Of a stretch of DNA of 36,199 bases, positions 1 through 14,058 are shown one piece after another (positions within the stretch are counted from its first letter, which is position 1; every line of letters begins with the position of its first letter). Below the pieces are notes generated by a model. That model did not search any database. It was given only the letters and a program-made list of their open reading frames with translations, and was not told the DNA's origin. Source of the DNA: Paracoccaceae bacterium (lineage in GTDB: Bacteria > Pseudomonadota > Alphaproteobacteria > Rhodobacterales > Rhodobacteraceae); the NCBI GenBank assembly GCA_007121115.1, contig SKMI01000240.1, forward strand, positions 1 through 36,199, written 5' to 3'. A program made the translations under genes and the position numbers.

Positions 1-639
1 CGATCTGCCATCCGGCCAGCGTGATCGTCCCGGCGCTGAACTCATGCGTCAGCAGCGTGGGGATATCGGTGGTGCCCGCGTCCACATACATGGCGATCAT
101 CGCCACCAGCATCAGCACCGAGCCGAGGAAGGTGTAGAGGAAGAACTTGAAGGCCGCGTAGATGCGCTCCTTGCCGCCCCAGATGCCGATGATCAGGAAC
201 ATCGGGATCAGACCGGCCTCGAAGAACAGGTAGAACAGCACCAGGTCCAGCGCCGTGAAGACGCCGATCATCAGCGTTTCCAGCACCAGGAATGCGATCA
301 TGTATTCCTTGACGCGGGTGGTGACGTTCCAGCACGCGGCAATGGTGATCGGCATCAGGAAGGTCGTGAGCATCACGAACAGGATCGAGATGCCGTCCAC
401 CCCCATCTTGTAGGTGAGCCCGAGGATCCACTCGCGCTCCTCGACGAACTGGAACCCGGTGTCCTGCGGATCAAACCCGAAGAGCAGGATCAGCGAGAAC
501 AGGAAGGTCGCCACCGTGGCGATGAAGGCCAGCCACTTGGCGTTGTTGTCCGTGGCTTCGTCATTCCCGCGCAGGAAAAACGCCATGATGGCGGCGGCAA
601 GCAGCGGCGTGAAGGTGATGATGGACAGCAGGTTCAGCA

Positions 640-640
<1 letters not shown>
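1..640 (-). CDS. nuoM: NADH-quinone oxidoreductase subunit M, N-terminal part (3' end outside window)
   Basis: Manual reverse translation from CAT at 638-640: [25 protein letters not shown]...[22 protein letters not shown]...[38 protein letters not shown], open to the window edge. ATGA overlap with the nuoL stop. Absent from the ORF track, presumably because it is truncated. Confidence 0.96.
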
Positions 641-2616
<1,976 letters not shown>

Positions 2617-2620
2617 GTCC

Positions 2621-2926
2621 TCAGCCCCTCATCACGTTTACGTCTTCGACGTCGATGGTGCCCCGGGTGCGGAAGAAACAGACCAGGATCGCCAGCCCGA
2701 TCGCGGCCTCGGCCGCTGCGACGGTCAGGACGAACATGGTGAACACCTGCCCCACCAGATCACCGAGGAAGGACGAGAACGCCACCAGGTTGATGTTGAC
2801 CGACAGCAGCATCAACTCGATCGACATCAGGATGACGATGATGTTCTTGCGGTTCAGGAAGATCCCGAAGATGCCGATGACGAACAGCGCCGCCGCCACC
2901 GTCAGGTAGTGTTCAAGTCCAACCAT
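2621..2926 (-). CDS. nuoK: NADH-quinone oxidoreductase subunit K
   Basis: 101 aa, three TM segments, [16 protein letters not shown] and [15 protein letters not shown] motifs; GGAGG Shine-Dalgarno upstream. Confidence 0.98.
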   Translation of the reverse strand: MVGLEHYLTVAAALFVIGIFGIFLNRKNIIVILMSIELMLLSVNINLVAFSSFLGDLVGQVFTMFVLTVAAAEAAIGLAILVCFFRTRGTIDVEDVNVMRG

Positions 2927-3004
2927 CTGGTCCCTCCGGGTTCTGACGACCCGTCCCTTGTCTTTGCATTTGGCGAAGCGGATGCGCCCGCGTCGCCATA
3001 CCCC

Positions 3005-3619
3005 TCACAGCCCCTGGCCGGGCTTCACGTCCTTCAGTTCCATCGCCTTGGCCGGGTCGCGGTGCATCTGGGCCACCACGTCCTGGCGCTTGACGTTCTC
3101 GCGCTTGCGCAGCGTCAGCAGGATCGCGCCGATCATCGCCACCAGCAGGATCAGACCGGAAAGCTGGAACAGGATGAAATACTGATCATACAGGATCAGA
3201 CCCAGCGCCTTGGTGTTGTGCACCTCGTCCAGGTCCGGGGTGACCGCCTGGCGCAGCCCCAGCGCACCCTCGGCCTGCGCCCAGCTTCCGTAAAGCAGCG
3301 CAAGCTGCATCAGCAGCACCAGCCCCACAAGGCTGGCGATGGGGAAATACCGCGCCATCTCGCCCTTCAGCGCGGCGAAATCGATGTCCAGCATCATCAC
3401 CACGAACAGGAACAGCACCGCCACCGCGCCGACATAGACGATGATCAAGAGCATCGCCATGAACTCGGCGCCCAGCAGCACGAACATCCCCGCCGCCGAC
3501 AGGAAGCACAGGATCAGCCACAGCACCGAATGTACCGGGTTGCGCGCCGTGACCACCAGAAGCGCCGCCGTCACGATGACGATGGCAAAGGCATAGAATG
3601 TGAAATCGGCGATGCCCAT
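3005..3619 (-). CDS. nuoJ: NADH-quinone oxidoreductase subunit J
   Basis: ORF track starts at 3853, but homology-like sequence begins at [39 protein letters not shown] (CAT 3617-3619); [25 protein letters not shown] motif. Confidence 0.95.
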   Translation of the reverse strand: MGIADFTFYAFAIVIVTAALLVVTARNPVHSVLWLILCFLSAAGMFVLLGAEFMAMLLIIVYVGAVAVLFLFVVMMLDIDFAALKGEMARYFPIASLVGLVLLMQLALLYGSWAQAEGALGLRQAVTPDLDEVHNTKALGLILYDQYFILFQLSGLILLVAMIGAILLTLRKRENVKRQDVVAQMHRDPAKAMELKDVKPGQGL

Positions 3620-3666
3620 TGTGCTCCGATGTCCTTCCTGTCGCTTGCATGCGCGGTCCTGACCGC

Positions 3667-4161
<495 letters not shown>

Positions 4162-4389
4162 TCAAACCTCCAGTTTCGCTTCCAGATGCTCGACGCGTTT
4201 GTCGATCTGTCCGATGACCGAACTCAGGCCGAAGATCATCATTCGGTGGCCCTGCAATTCGGTTTCGATATCGTCGAAGCGTGTCTCCATGCGTGTTTCC
4301 AGCGATTTCAAACTGCCGCGCACCTCACCAAGGTCCTCGCGGATCAGCCGCAGTTGCTCCAACACGATGTTGTCCACGCTCTCGCCCAT
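4162..4389 (-). CDS. small predicted coiled-coil protein inserted between nuoH and nuoI
   Basis: 75 aa: MGESVDNIVLEQLRLIREDLGEVRGSLKSLETRMETRFDDIETELQGHRMMIFGLSSVIGQIDKRVEHLEAKLEV; heptad-like hydrophobic spacing; gaps of 1-3 nt to both neighbours on the same strand. Confidence 0.8.
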   Translation of the reverse strand: MGESVDNIVLEQLRLIREDLGEVRGSLKSLETRMETRFDDIETELQGHRMMIFGLSSVIGQIDKRVEHLEAKLEV

Positions 4390-4390
4390 C

Positions 4391-5428
4391 TCAGCCCCCC
4401 ACGGCCCAGCGGGCCCAGAAGCCGCCCGCGACCTCGAACTTGGCGAGGAAGGCCACCACCACCACCCAGGCCAGCGACAGCGGCAGGAACACCTTCCAGC
4501 CGATCCGCATCAACTGGTCGTAGCGGTAGCGCGGCGTGATCGCCTTGATCATGGCGAAGAGGAAGAAGAAGAACGCCATCTTCGCCACCATCCAGAAGGC
4601 GCCATCGGGCAGCCCCGGGATGGGCGACAGCCAGCCGCCGAAGAACAGCAGCGAAATCAGCGCGCACATCAGGAAGATGGCGATGTATTCCCCCGCCATG
4701 AACAGCAGGTAGGGCGTCGATGAATACTCCACCATGAACCCGGCCACGAGTTCGGATTCGGCCTCGGGCAGGTCGAAGGGCGGTCGGTTGGTTTCCGCCA
4801 GACAACTGACGAAGAACAGCACCACCATGGGCAGATGCGGCAGCCAGTACCAGCCCAGCACGCCCCAGCCCGTGTCCTGCGAGGCGACGATCTGGCCCAG
4901 GTTCATGCTGCCGGCCGAGATGATCACACCGATGATGATCAGGCCGAGCGAGACCTCGTAGCTGATCATCTGCGCGGCGGACCGGAGCGAGCCGAGGAAC
5001 GCATATTTTGAATTCGACGCCCAGCCGCCCATGATCACGCCGTAGACCTCGAGCGAGGAGACGGCAAAGACGAACAGGATCGCCACGTTGATGTCGGTCA
5101 GCACCCAGCGCTCGTTGAACGGGATCACCGACCAGGCCAGCATCGCCAGCACGAAGGACAGAAGCGGCGCCAGGAAGAACACCGGCCGGTCTACCCCTGC
5201 CGGGATCACCACTTCCTTGACCACGAATTTCAGCGCATCCGCCACGGTCTGCAACAGCCCCCAGGGGCCGACCACATTGGGCCCGCGCCGCATCTGGACC
5301 GCCGCCCAGACCTTGCGGTCGCCATAGACGAGGAACAGGAGCGAAATCATCACGAAACCGACCACCAGCAGCGATTGCGCCACGATCAGGAGCGTGATGC
5401 CGAGGCCCGTTTCCAGAAATGCGTCCAT
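4391..5428 (-). CDS. nuoH: NADH-quinone oxidoreductase subunit H
   Basis: 345 aa; [39 protein letters not shown] and [27 protein letters not shown] motifs. Confidence 0.98.
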   Translation of the reverse strand: MDAFLETGLGITLLIVAQSLLVVGFVMISLLFLVYGDRKVWAAVQMRRGPNVVGPWGLLQTVADALKFVVKEVVIPAGVDRPVFFLAPLLSFVLAMLAWSVIPFNERWVLTDINVAILFVFAVSSLEVYGVIMGGWASNSKYAFLGSLRSAAQMISYEVSLGLIIIGVIISAGSMNLGQIVASQDTGWGVLGWYWLPHLPMVVLFFVSCLAETNRPPFDLPEAESELVAGFMVEYSSTPYLLFMAGEYIAIFLMCALISLLFFGGWLSPIPGLPDGAFWMVAKMAFFFFLFAMIKAITPRYRYDQLMRIGWKVFLPLSLAWVVVVAFLAKFEVAGGFWARWAVGG

Positions 5429-5455
5429 CTTCGTGTCCCGTCGCTCAGACCGCCC

Positions 5456-5863
5456 TCAGACGGTCGGTATGTTCTGTTCCTCGCAATCCGCGACGACCAC
5501 CTCGGAATCGATGGTGCGCAGGCCGCGCGGCAAAGCAGGCGAAATGGTGTAAACAGCATCCGCGCGCGAGATTCCACCCTCACGCGTCACATTCGTGCGC
5601 AAATGCCGGGCAAACCCGTAGCCGCGGATCAGCGCATACTGGGCCGCCGCACAGCGGGCATAGGCGATCACGTCCGCCTCATCGCGCGCGCCGCGCATGG
5701 CAACGCGGAAATTGACCAGGTCACTGTCCATCATGCGGGTCTCCACCCCCAGATACTCCGGCGCAAAGCGCCGCTCGCTGGCGTCCTGCGTGCCTGCACA
5801 GCCCATCAGACCGACCAGCCCGGCCAGGCCAGCGGCGCGCAGGCCGGACATGATGACCGCCAT
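5456..5863 (-). CDS. predicted small lipoprotein between nuoG and nuoH
   Basis: 135 aa; N-terminal hydrophobic signal with lipobox-like L-M-G-C (AAGLAGLVGLMGCAGTQ); abuts nuoG (stop at 5864) on the same strand. Confidence 0.75.
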   Translation of the reverse strand: MAVIMSGLRAAGLAGLVGLMGCAGTQDASERRFAPEYLGVETRMMDSDLVNFRVAMRGARDEADVIAYARCAAAQYALIRGYGFARHLRTNVTREGGISRADAVYTISPALPRGLRTIDSEVVVADCEEQNIPTV

Positions 5864-7873
5864 TCACTCCGCCGCCAGCGGCGCGTTGCGCCGTGCCTTG
5901 GCCTGCGCGGCCAGTTCCCCCATCAGCTTCGAAGCGCGCGCGATCGGGTTCGTCAGGTAGAAATCCGTGACCGCATAACCGAAATCCCCTGACTCGGGGC
6001 GCTTGAGCGGCAGGGGCTGCCAGCCATTCTCTGGCAAGAGGTCGATATCGCCCAGGTGCGGCACCGCCTCGGCCATGGCGCGGCGCAGTTGCGGGACGCT
6101 GTCGAAGGGCAGCGTGGCGCCCAGTTCGGCCGAGAGCGCGCGCAGGATGGCCCAGTTTTCGCGCGCATCGCCCGGCGGGAAACCGGCGCGCAGCGCAACC
6201 TGCGGGCGCCCTTCGGTGTTGACGAAGATGCCCGGCTCCTCGGTCCAGGCGGCGGCGGGCAGGATCACATCGGCCCGGTGCGCGCCCCGGTCGCCATGGC
6301 TGCCCTGATAGATCACGAACGGTCCGGCGGGGATGTCGATCTCGTCGGCGCCGAGGTTGTAGATCACCTTGGCCCCCAGCGCGGCATCGATCCCGCCCTC
6401 GGTCACGCAGCCCAGATCCATCGCGCCCACGCGCGCAATCGCCGTGTGCAGGACCAGAAGCCCCGCGCCGGTCTTTTCGGCCAGCGCCATGGCCTGGGCG
6501 AGCACCGCCTCGCCATCCGCGCCCGTCAGCGCACCCTGCCCCACGATCACCACGCCCGGCGCGTCCGAGGCTTCGGCCTTCTTCACCAGGCCGAACAGCG
6601 CATCTGCGCCGGTTCCGGCCTCGATCACGTCATAGGTCAGGTCCACCGGCGCGCCGACGCGGGTCACATCGGCCCCCGCCAGCCACGCCTTGCGGATGCG
6701 CGCGTTCAGCACCGGCGCCTCGGCGCGCGGGTTGGTGCCGATCAGCCAGACGTGGCGGGCGTGGTCGATATCCTCGATCGCTGCGGTGCCGACATAGGCG
6801 GAACGGTTGCCCGCAGGCAGCTTCGCACCATCGGTGCGGCATTCCACCGTCCCGCCCTGCCCTTCGATCAGGGTTTTCAGCGCGAACGCGGCCTCGGCCG
6901 GGGCCAGATCGCCCACCAGCCCGCTGACCTTCTTGCCCGCCATGGCATCCTTGACGGCGGCAAAGGCTTCGCCCCAGGTCGCTGGCGTCAACTTCCCGTC
7001 CTTGCGCACATACGGCCGGTCCAGCCGCTGGCGGCGCAGCCCGTCCCAGACAAAGCGGGTCTTGTCGCTTATCCACTCCTCGTTCACGCCGTGATTCTCG
7101 CGCGGCAGGATGCGCATCACCTCGCGCCCCTTGGTGTCCACGCGGATGTTGGAGCCGAGCGCGTCCATCACGTCCACGGTCTCGGTCTTGGTCAGCTCCC
7201 ACGGGCGGGCGGTGAAGGCATAGGGTTTGGAGACCAGCGCCCCCACCGGGCACAGGTCGATGATGTTGCCCTGCAACTCGCTGTCGATCAGCGCGCCCAG
7301 ATAGGTGGTGATCTCGGCATCTTCGCCGCGCCCGGTCTGGCCCATCACGCTGACGCCCGAGACCTCGGTGGTGAAGCGCACGCAGCGGGTGCAGGAAATG
7401 CAGCGCGTCATGTGGGTTTCGACCAGCGGGCCCAGGTCCAGATCCTCCACCGCGCGCTTGGGCTCGCGGTAGCGCGAGAAATCCACGCCATAAGCCATGG
7501 CCTGATCCTGCAGGTCGCATTCGCCGCCCTGATCGCAGATCGGGCAGTCGAGGGGATGGTTGATCAGCAGGAACTCCATCACGCCCTCGCGGGCCTTGCG
7601 GACCATGGGGCTGTTGGTGCGGATCACCGGCGGCGCGCCTTCAGGGCCGGGGCGCAGGTCCTTGACCTGCATCGCACACGAGGCGGCGGGTTTCGGCGGG
7701 CCGCCGACAACCTCGACCAGGCACATCCGGCAATTGCCCGCGATCGACAGGCGCTCATGATAGCAGAAGCGCGGAATCTCGATCCCCACCTCCTCGCAGG
7801 CCTGAATCAGCGTCATCGCCGGCGGGACCTCGATCTCGCGGTCGTCGATGATGATCTTGCGCAATTCGGACAT
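5864..7873 (-). CDS. nuoG: NADH-quinone oxidoreductase subunit G
   Basis: 669 aa; [34 protein letters not shown] and [16 protein letters not shown] Fe-S motifs. Confidence 0.98.
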   Translation of the reverse strand: MSELRKIIIDDREIEVPPAMTLIQACEEVGIEIPRFCYHERLSIAGNCRMCLVEVVGGPPKPAASCAMQVKDLRPGPEGAPPVIRTNSPMVRKAREGVMEFLLINHPLDCPICDQGGECDLQDQAMAYGVDFSRYREPKRAVEDLDLGPLVETHMTRCISCTRCVRFTTEVSGVSVMGQTGRGEDAEITTYLGALIDSELQGNIIDLCPVGALVSKPYAFTARPWELTKTETVDVMDALGSNIRVDTKGREVMRILPRENHGVNEEWISDKTRFVWDGLRRQRLDRPYVRKDGKLTPATWGEAFAAVKDAMAGKKVSGLVGDLAPAEAAFALKTLIEGQGGTVECRTDGAKLPAGNRSAYVGTAAIEDIDHARHVWLIGTNPRAEAPVLNARIRKAWLAGADVTRVGAPVDLTYDVIEAGTGADALFGLVKKAEASDAPGVVIVGQGALTGADGEAVLAQAMALAEKTGAGLLVLHTAIARVGAMDLGCVTEGGIDAALGAKVIYNLGADEIDIPAGPFVIYQGSHGDRGAHRADVILPAAAWTEEPGIFVNTEGRPQVALRAGFPPGDARENWAILRALSAELGATLPFDSVPQLRRAMAEAVPHLGDIDLLPENGWQPLPLKRPESGDFGYAVTDFYLTNPIARASKLMGELAAQAKARRNAPLAAE

Positions 7874-7876
7874 GGT

Positions 7877-8314
7877 TTACCTTTCGCTCAGACGCCGCCC
7901 GATGGGCGTGCGTTCCTCGATCTGTTGACGGCCATAGGCGCAGACGGCGCTCGCCTCGTTGGGGGCCACGCCCTCGCGTTCCAGATGGCGATAGACCAGT
8001 TGGCGCATACGGTCCTGCTCGGCCTCGTCATCCACGAAGGCCTCGATCTGGGCGCGCGAAAAGCCCATGGACCGCGCCTGCCGATAAAGCGGCAGGAAGA
8101 AGGCCACACGCTCCAGCCGCCCCGGCCCGCCAAGCGTATCGCATGTTTCGGCCACGTGATGGATGATCGCTGCGGTGAACAGCGCGTTGTAGATGCTGCT
8201 ATTGCCGCGCAGGGCATCGTTGACCTCGGCCTGGGTCATGGCGGCGCTGGCCATGGGGGCGGTCAGAAGGGCGGCGGCAAGCGCCAGCGAGCGGATCAGG
8301 GCACGCGAGACCAT
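7877..8314 (-). CDS. DUF5333-like secreted protein in nuo operon
   Basis: Likely start MVSRALIRSLALAAALLTAPMASA (signal peptide) at 8314, not the ORF-track start at 8443; AMTQAEVNDALRGNSSIYNALFTAAIIHHVAETC resembles the DUF5333 family (from memory). Confidence 0.75.
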   Translation of the reverse strand: MVSRALIRSLALAAALLTAPMASAAMTQAEVNDALRGNSSIYNALFTAAIIHHVAETCDTLGGPGRLERVAFFLPLYRQARSMGFSRAQIEAFVDDEAEQDRMRQLVYRHLEREGVAPNEASAVCAYGRQQIEERTPIGRRLSER

Positions 8315-8450
8315 GGGGATACTCCGGATACAGGAATGGTGGAAAAGTGCCCACACCCTGCCACCCGCCCCCGGCAGCGTCACATGACGATTGCGTGCCC
8401 GCTGCGGACGCCTCGCCTGCCTTATGCGCGCCACATCCGGCATCTGCCCC

Positions 8451-9749
8451 TCACTCGGCCGCGACAGCCGGGGCGCGCCCGGCCTTCTGGGCCTTGATGC
8501 GGTCCTCGATCTCGTCGCGGAAGTTGCGGATCAGGCCCTGGATCGGCCAGGCGGCGGCGTCGCCCAGGGCGCAGATGGTGTGGCCCTCGACCTGCTTGGA
8601 CACGTCCCAGAGCATGTCGATTTCCTCAAGCTCCGCCTCGCCGCGCACCAGCCGGTCCATGACCCGCATCATCCAGCCGGTGCCTTCACGGCAGGGCGTG
8701 CACTGGCCGCAGCTTTCGTGCTTGTAGAACTTGGCCAGCCGCCAGATCGCCTTGATGATGTCGGTGGACTGGTCCATGACGATTACCGCCGCCGTGCCCA
8801 GCCCCGATTTCAGGTCCTTCTGCAGATAGTCGAAATCCATGATCGCGCTGCGCATGCTCTCGCCGCGCACGCAGGGCACCGAAGAGCCACCGGGGATCAC
8901 CGCCTTGAGGTTGCCCCAGCCGCCGCGCACCCCGCCGCAATGCCGCTCGATCAGTTCCTCGAAGCTGATCGACATGGCTTCCTCGACCACGCAGGGGCGG
9001 TGCACATGCCCCGAGATGGCGAAGATCTTGGTGCCCGCGTTGTTCTGCCGCCCGAAGCCCGCGAACCAGGAAGCCCCGCGCCGCAGGATCGTCGGCACCA
9101 CGGCGATGGATTCCACGTTGTTGACCGTGGTCGGGCAACCATAGAGCCCCGCGCCCGCCGGAAACGGCGGCTTCATGCGCGGCATGCCCTTCTTGCCCTC
9201 CAGGCTTTCCAGCAGCGCCGTTTCCTCGCCGCAGATATAGGCCCCGGCGCCATGGGCCATGAACAGGTCGAAGTCCCAGCCCGACCCGCAGGCATTCTTG
9301 CCGATCAGCCCGGCCTCATAGGCCTCGTCGATGGCGGCCTGCAGCGCCTCGCGCTCGCGGATGTATTCGCCGCGGATGTAGATGTAGCAGGTGTGCGCGT
9401 TCATGGCGAAGGACGCGATCAGGCACCCTTCGATCAGCGTGTGCGGATCATGGCGCATGATCTCGCGGTCCTTGCAGGTCCCGGGCTCGGATTCATCCGC
9501 GTTTATGACCAGATAGGCCGGGCGTCCGTCGCTTTCCTTGGGCATGAAGGACCATTTCAGCCCGGTGGGAAAGCCCGCGCCCCCGCGCCCGCGCAACCCG
9601 GACTGCTTCATCTCGTCGACGATCCAGTCGCGCCCCTTCTCCAGGATCGCCTTGGTCCCGTCCCAGTGGCCGCGCGCCTGCGCGCCCTTCAGCGACCGGT
9701 CGTGCATCCCGTAGAGATTGGTGAAGATGCGGTCCTTGTCGTCCAGCAT
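8451..9749 (-). CDS. nuoF: NADH-quinone oxidoreductase subunit F
   Basis: 432 aa; [35 protein letters not shown] and [14 protein letters not shown] motifs. Confidence 0.98.
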   Translation of the reverse strand: MLDDKDRIFTNLYGMHDRSLKGAQARGHWDGTKAILEKGRDWIVDEMKQSGLRGRGGAGFPTGLKWSFMPKESDGRPAYLVINADESEPGTCKDREIMRHDPHTLIEGCLIASFAMNAHTCYIYIRGEYIREREALQAAIDEAYEAGLIGKNACGSGWDFDLFMAHGAGAYICGEETALLESLEGKKGMPRMKPPFPAGAGLYGCPTTVNNVESIAVVPTILRRGASWFAGFGRQNNAGTKIFAISGHVHRPCVVEEAMSISFEELIERHCGGVRGGWGNLKAVIPGGSSVPCVRGESMRSAIMDFDYLQKDLKSGLGTAAVIVMDQSTDIIKAIWRLAKFYKHESCGQCTPCREGTGWMMRVMDRLVRGEAELEEIDMLWDVSKQVEGHTICALGDAAAWPIQGLIRNFRDEIEDRIKAQKAGRAPAVAAE

Positions 9750-9758
9750 GTCAGATCC

Positions 9759-9983
9759 TCAGTTGTTCCGGCGGTGCCGCCAGATGCGCCAGGTGACCAC
9801 CAGCGCCCAGAAAAACGCGGCCAGCGCGGCAAAGTCGAACAGGAAGACGTAGCGCGCTTCCCAGTTCAGGTGTCCACCCAGCCATTGCAGCCCCATCCAC
9901 GCCAGCATCGCCCCCGCCATGACCATGGCGGCCAGCCGGGCCTGCCATGCCATGCGCCGTTCTTCGGGGTCCTGCTTGCGCAT
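9759..9983 (-). CDS. DUF5337-like small membrane protein in nuo operon
   Basis: Likely start MRKQDPEERRMAWQARLAAMVMAGAMLAWMGLQWLGG...; about two TM helices; lies between nuoE and nuoF on the same strand. Family assignment from memory. Confidence 0.7.
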   Translation of the reverse strand: MRKQDPEERRMAWQARLAAMVMAGAMLAWMGLQWLGGHLNWEARYVFLFDFAALAAFFWALVVTWRIWRHRRNN

Positions 9984-10017
9984 CACTCCTCTTTCGCTCG
10001 CAGGCGGCAAGGCCCGC

Positions 10018-11103
10018 TCAGTCCGCTTCGGCCAGCGTCTTGGCCTGACCGATCCAGTCGTCGCGCGCGATCCGGCCCTTGAAGTTCAGCTGGTCATCGA
10101 CCCAGGTGATTTCTTCTTCGGTCCACGCCGCGATCTGCCAGTAGTGGAACACCCCCATGGCGTTCAGCTTCTGCTCCAGCACCGGGCCGACCCCGCCGAT
10201 CTTCTGCAGGTCATCCGCCGCACCCTTGGCTTCGGTCAGCATCTCGGGCTTGCGGCCTTCGGGGGCGGCCTTGGCGGTGGCCTCGGGCTTTGCGGCGGGT
10301 TTGGCGGGGGCCTCATCCTTGGTGGAGCCGGTTTCGTCGATCACCGAAGCCAGGCCGGGCTTCGGCTTGACCTTGCGCGCGGGTTCGCGCTTGCCGGCGG
10401 GCTTGTCCTGCCAGGGCGTGACCAGTTCCAGTTCGGTGCCGTCGATACGCTTGATAGTGTCCTGTTGCGCCGCCGCAAGGGCGACCGAGGCATTCTGCGC
10501 CTCGCCCGTGAACTCGGTCAGCGAGGTCAGGTTGTCCTTGGGCTCCGAGGCAAAGCGCCCGTTCTGCGGCCCCGGCGCGGGGACCTTGCCCGCGGCCAGA
10601 TCGTCGATGATCTGCGCCAGCCGCTCGGCGGTCAGATCCTCGTAATAGTCCTTGCCGATCTGGGCCATGGGCGCGTTGGCGCAGGCGCCAAGGCATTCGA
10701 CCTCTTCCCAGGAAAACCGGCCATCGTTGGACAGCATGTGCGGGCGCTTGGCGATCTTGTCCTTGCAGACGGCCACCAGATCCTCGGCCCCGCAGATCAT
10801 GCAGGACGTGGTCCCGCAGACCTGGATATGCGCAACAGACCCAACGGGTTGCAGCTGGAACATGAAGTAGAAGGTCGCCACCTCCAGCACGCGGATATAG
10901 GCCATGTCCAGCATGTCGGCGATGTGTTCGATCGCCGGGCGGGTCAGCCAGCCCTCCTGCTCCTGCGCGCGCCACAAAAGCGCGATCACCGCGCTGGCCT
11001 GACGGCCCTCGGGGTATTTCGTCATCTCCGCTTCCGCCCAGGCCTGGTTGGCGGGGGTGAAGGCGAAGCTTTCGGGTTGGTCCGGGTGCAGGCGGCGTAG
11101 CAT
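10018..11103 (-). CDS. nuoE: NADH-quinone oxidoreductase subunit E with about 180-aa C-terminal extension (HhH-like tail)
   Basis: 361 aa; thioredoxin-fold [2Fe-2S] motifs ([28 protein letters not shown]) then a charged/Ala-Pro linker and [36 protein letters not shown] tail. Confidence 0.96.
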   Translation of the reverse strand: MLRRLHPDQPESFAFTPANQAWAEAEMTKYPEGRQASAVIALLWRAQEQEGWLTRPAIEHIADMLDMAYIRVLEVATFYFMFQLQPVGSVAHIQVCGTTSCMICGAEDLVAVCKDKIAKRPHMLSNDGRFSWEEVECLGACANAPMAQIGKDYYEDLTAERLAQIIDDLAAGKVPAPGPQNGRFASEPKDNLTSLTEFTGEAQNASVALAAAQQDTIKRIDGTELELVTPWQDKPAGKREPARKVKPKPGLASVIDETGSTKDEAPAKPAAKPEATAKAAPEGRKPEMLTEAKGAADDLQKIGGVGPVLEQKLNAMGVFHYWQIAAWTEEEITWVDDQLNFKGRIARDDWIGQAKTLAEAD

Positions 11104-12326
11104 CAGCGATCAATCTCCCCGAACACCACGTCCATCGTGCCGATGATGGCGGCCACATCGGCCAGCATGTGACCCTTGCAGACGTGGTCCATGCTCTGCA
11201 GGTGCAGATACCCCGGCGCGCGGATCTTGGCGCGATAGGGCTGGTTGGTGCCGTCGGCGACCAGATAGACGCCGAATTCGCCCTTCGGCGCCTCCACGGC
11301 GGCATAGACCTCGCCCGCCGGGACGTGGAAGCCTTCGGTGTAGAGCTTGAAGTGATGGATCAGCGCTTCCATGCTGGTCTTCATCTCGGCGCGGTCGGGC
11401 GGGCCGATCTTGCCGCGCGCCAGCACATCGCCCTGCCCTTCGGGCGCGCGCAGCTTTTCAATGGCTTGCAGCATGATCTTCGTGCTTTCGCGCATCTCGG
11501 CCATACGGCACAGGTAGCGGTCGTAGCAGTCGCCGTTCTTGCCCACGGGGATCTTGAAGTCGAACTCGTCATAGCATTCGTAAGGCTGCGCGCGCCGCAG
11601 GTCCCAGGCAAGGCCCGAGCCACGCACCATCACCCCCGAATAGCCCCAGTCCAGGATCTCCTGTTCGGAAATCACCCCGATATCGGCGTTACGCTGCTTG
11701 AAGATGCGGTTTTCCGTCAGCAGCGTGTCGATATCGTCCAGCAGTTTCGGGAAGGCGTGGCACCATTCCTCGATATCGTCCAGCAACGCGGGCGGCAGGT
11801 CCTGATGCACGCCGCCGGGCCGGAAATAGGCCGCATGGAGCCGCGCCCCGCAGGCGCGCTCGTAGAAGATCATCAGCTTCTCGCGCTCCTCGAACCCCCA
11901 GAGCGGCGGGGTCAGGGCGCCCACGTCCATCGCCTGCGTGGTCACGTTCAGCAGGTGGCTGAGAATGCGCCCGATCTCGGAATAGAGCACCCGGATCAGC
12001 GAGCCCCGGCGCGGCACCTCCACCCCGGTCAGCTTCTCGATGGCCAGGCACCAGGCGTGCTCCTGGTTCATCGGCGCCACATAATCCAGCCGGTCGAAAT
12101 AGGGCAGGTTCTGCAGGTAGGTGCGGCTTTCCATCAGCTTCTCGGTGCCGCGATGCAACAGCCCGATATGCGGGTCGCAGCGCTCCACGATCTCGCCGTC
12201 AAGCTCCAGCACCAGCCGCAAAACCCCATGCGCGGCAGGGTGTTGCGGGCCGAAGTTCAGGTTGAAGTTGCGGATCTGCTGCTCGCCCGTCTGGACGTCC
12301 TCGAACCCTTTGGCGCCGTCCATCAT
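11103..12326 (-). CDS. nuoD: NADH-quinone oxidoreductase subunit D
   Basis: 407 aa; [35 protein letters not shown] and [11 protein letters not shown]-terminus. Confidence 0.98.
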   Translation of the reverse strand: MMDGAKGFEDVQTGEQQIRNFNLNFGPQHPAAHGVLRLVLELDGEIVERCDPHIGLLHRGTEKLMESRTYLQNLPYFDRLDYVAPMNQEHAWCLAIEKLTGVEVPRRGSLIRVLYSEIGRILSHLLNVTTQAMDVGALTPPLWGFEEREKLMIFYERACGARLHAAYFRPGGVHQDLPPALLDDIEEWCHAFPKLLDDIDTLLTENRIFKQRNADIGVISEQEILDWGYSGVMVRGSGLAWDLRRAQPYECYDEFDFKIPVGKNGDCYDRYLCRMAEMRESTKIMLQAIEKLRAPEGQGDVLARGKIGPPDRAEMKTSMEALIHHFKLYTEGFHVPAGEVYAAVEAPKGEFGVYLVADGTNQPYRAKIRAPGYLHLQSMDHVCKGHMLADVAAIIGTMDVVFGEIDR

Positions 12327-12958
12327 TTCGAAGCCTCCTTCGGCTTTTCATCCCCCGGGAGCACGTAGTTCGCGCCCTCCCAGGGAGACATGAAATCGAA
12401 CTGGCGGTATTCCTGCACCAGCTTCACCGGCTCATAGACCACGCGCTTGAGGGCCTCGTCATAGCGGACCTCGGTATAGCCGGTGGTAGGGAAATCCTTG
12501 CGCAGCGGGAAGCCGCGGAACCCGTAGTCGGTCAGGATGCGCCGCAGGTCCGGGTGCCCCGAAAACAGGATGCCGAACATATCGAAGACCTCGCGCTCGA
12601 ACCAGTTGGCCGAGGGGTGCAGCGGCGTGATCGAGGGCACCATGGCGTCCTCGGCCACCGGCACCTTCACGCGGACGCGGTGGTTCTGATACATCGACAG
12701 CAAGTGATAGACGACATCGAACCGGTTGCGCCGCTCGGGGTAGTCTACGGCGGTGATGTCCACTAGCGTGGAAAACCGGCAATTCGGGTCCATCTGCAAG
12801 AACCGGATGAAGCCGAAAAGGTCCCCCAGCCCCACGGTCACGGTCAGTTCGCCATGGGTCATCACGTGGTCGCGCAGGACTTCGGGCTGACGCTGCGCCA
12901 GATGCTCTGCAAGCTCGGCCAGCGCCTCGGTCATGGCTTCGGTGTGGGCTTCGGTCAT
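12323..12958 (-). CDS. nuoC: NADH-quinone oxidoreductase subunit C
   Basis: 211 aa; [41 protein letters not shown] motif; 4-nt overlap with nuoD. Confidence 0.98.
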   Translation of the reverse strand: MTEAHTEAMTEALAELAEHLAQRQPEVLRDHVMTHGELTVTVGLGDLFGFIRFLQMDPNCRFSTLVDITAVDYPERRNRFDVVYHLLSMYQNHRVRVKVPVAEDAMVPSITPLHPSANWFEREVFDMFGILFSGHPDLRRILTDYGFRGFPLRKDFPTTGYTEVRYDEALKRVVYEPVKLVQEYRQFDFMSPWEGANYVLPGDEKPKEASK

Positions 12959-12970
12959 GCCATGCTCTCC

Positions 12971-13860
<890 letters not shown>

Positions 13861-13912
13861 GGCGGCCTCCTTCGGCGCTTCGCCGCAGTACGGCATGGCT
13901 TCGTCTGTGACT

Positions 13913-13941
13913 GATCTACTCTCACCCCTCGGTCCGGTCAA
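13913..13941 (-). promoter_or_regulatory. candidate sigma70-type promoter for the nuo operon
   Basis: Minus strand TTGACC-N17-TAGATC; predicted start about 45 nt upstream of the nuoA TTG; lies in the hisD-nuoA intergenic region. -10 match is only partial. Confidence 0.4.
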
Positions 13942-14027
13942 CTCGGACAGGGGGGGAATCGGCGCAATCCAGGGGATTGTGTTCCGTGGTATACCGTCGC
14001 AGCCCGCGCGCTGCCCGACGAAACGGC

Positions 14028-14049
14028 AGCCTGCCTGCCCCTGCAGGCT
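14028..14049 (-). terminator. weak hairpin downstream of hisD
   Basis: AGCCTGC-N8-GCAGGCT, 7-bp perfect stem just after the hisD stop, but only a short T run downstream. Confidence 0.3.
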
Positions 14050-14058
14050 CCGCTGCGC

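Noticed and set aside
2912-3000. 29-aa ORF on the minus strand in the nuoJ-nuoK spacer ([29 protein letters not shown])
   Set aside because: Shine-Dalgarno-like GAGGGG is too close to the ATG and the ORF overlaps the nuoK start out of frame; no support for coding.
6056-8497. 813-aa plus-strand ORF
   Set aside because: Antisense to nuoG and the DUF5333-like gene; shadow ORF composition.
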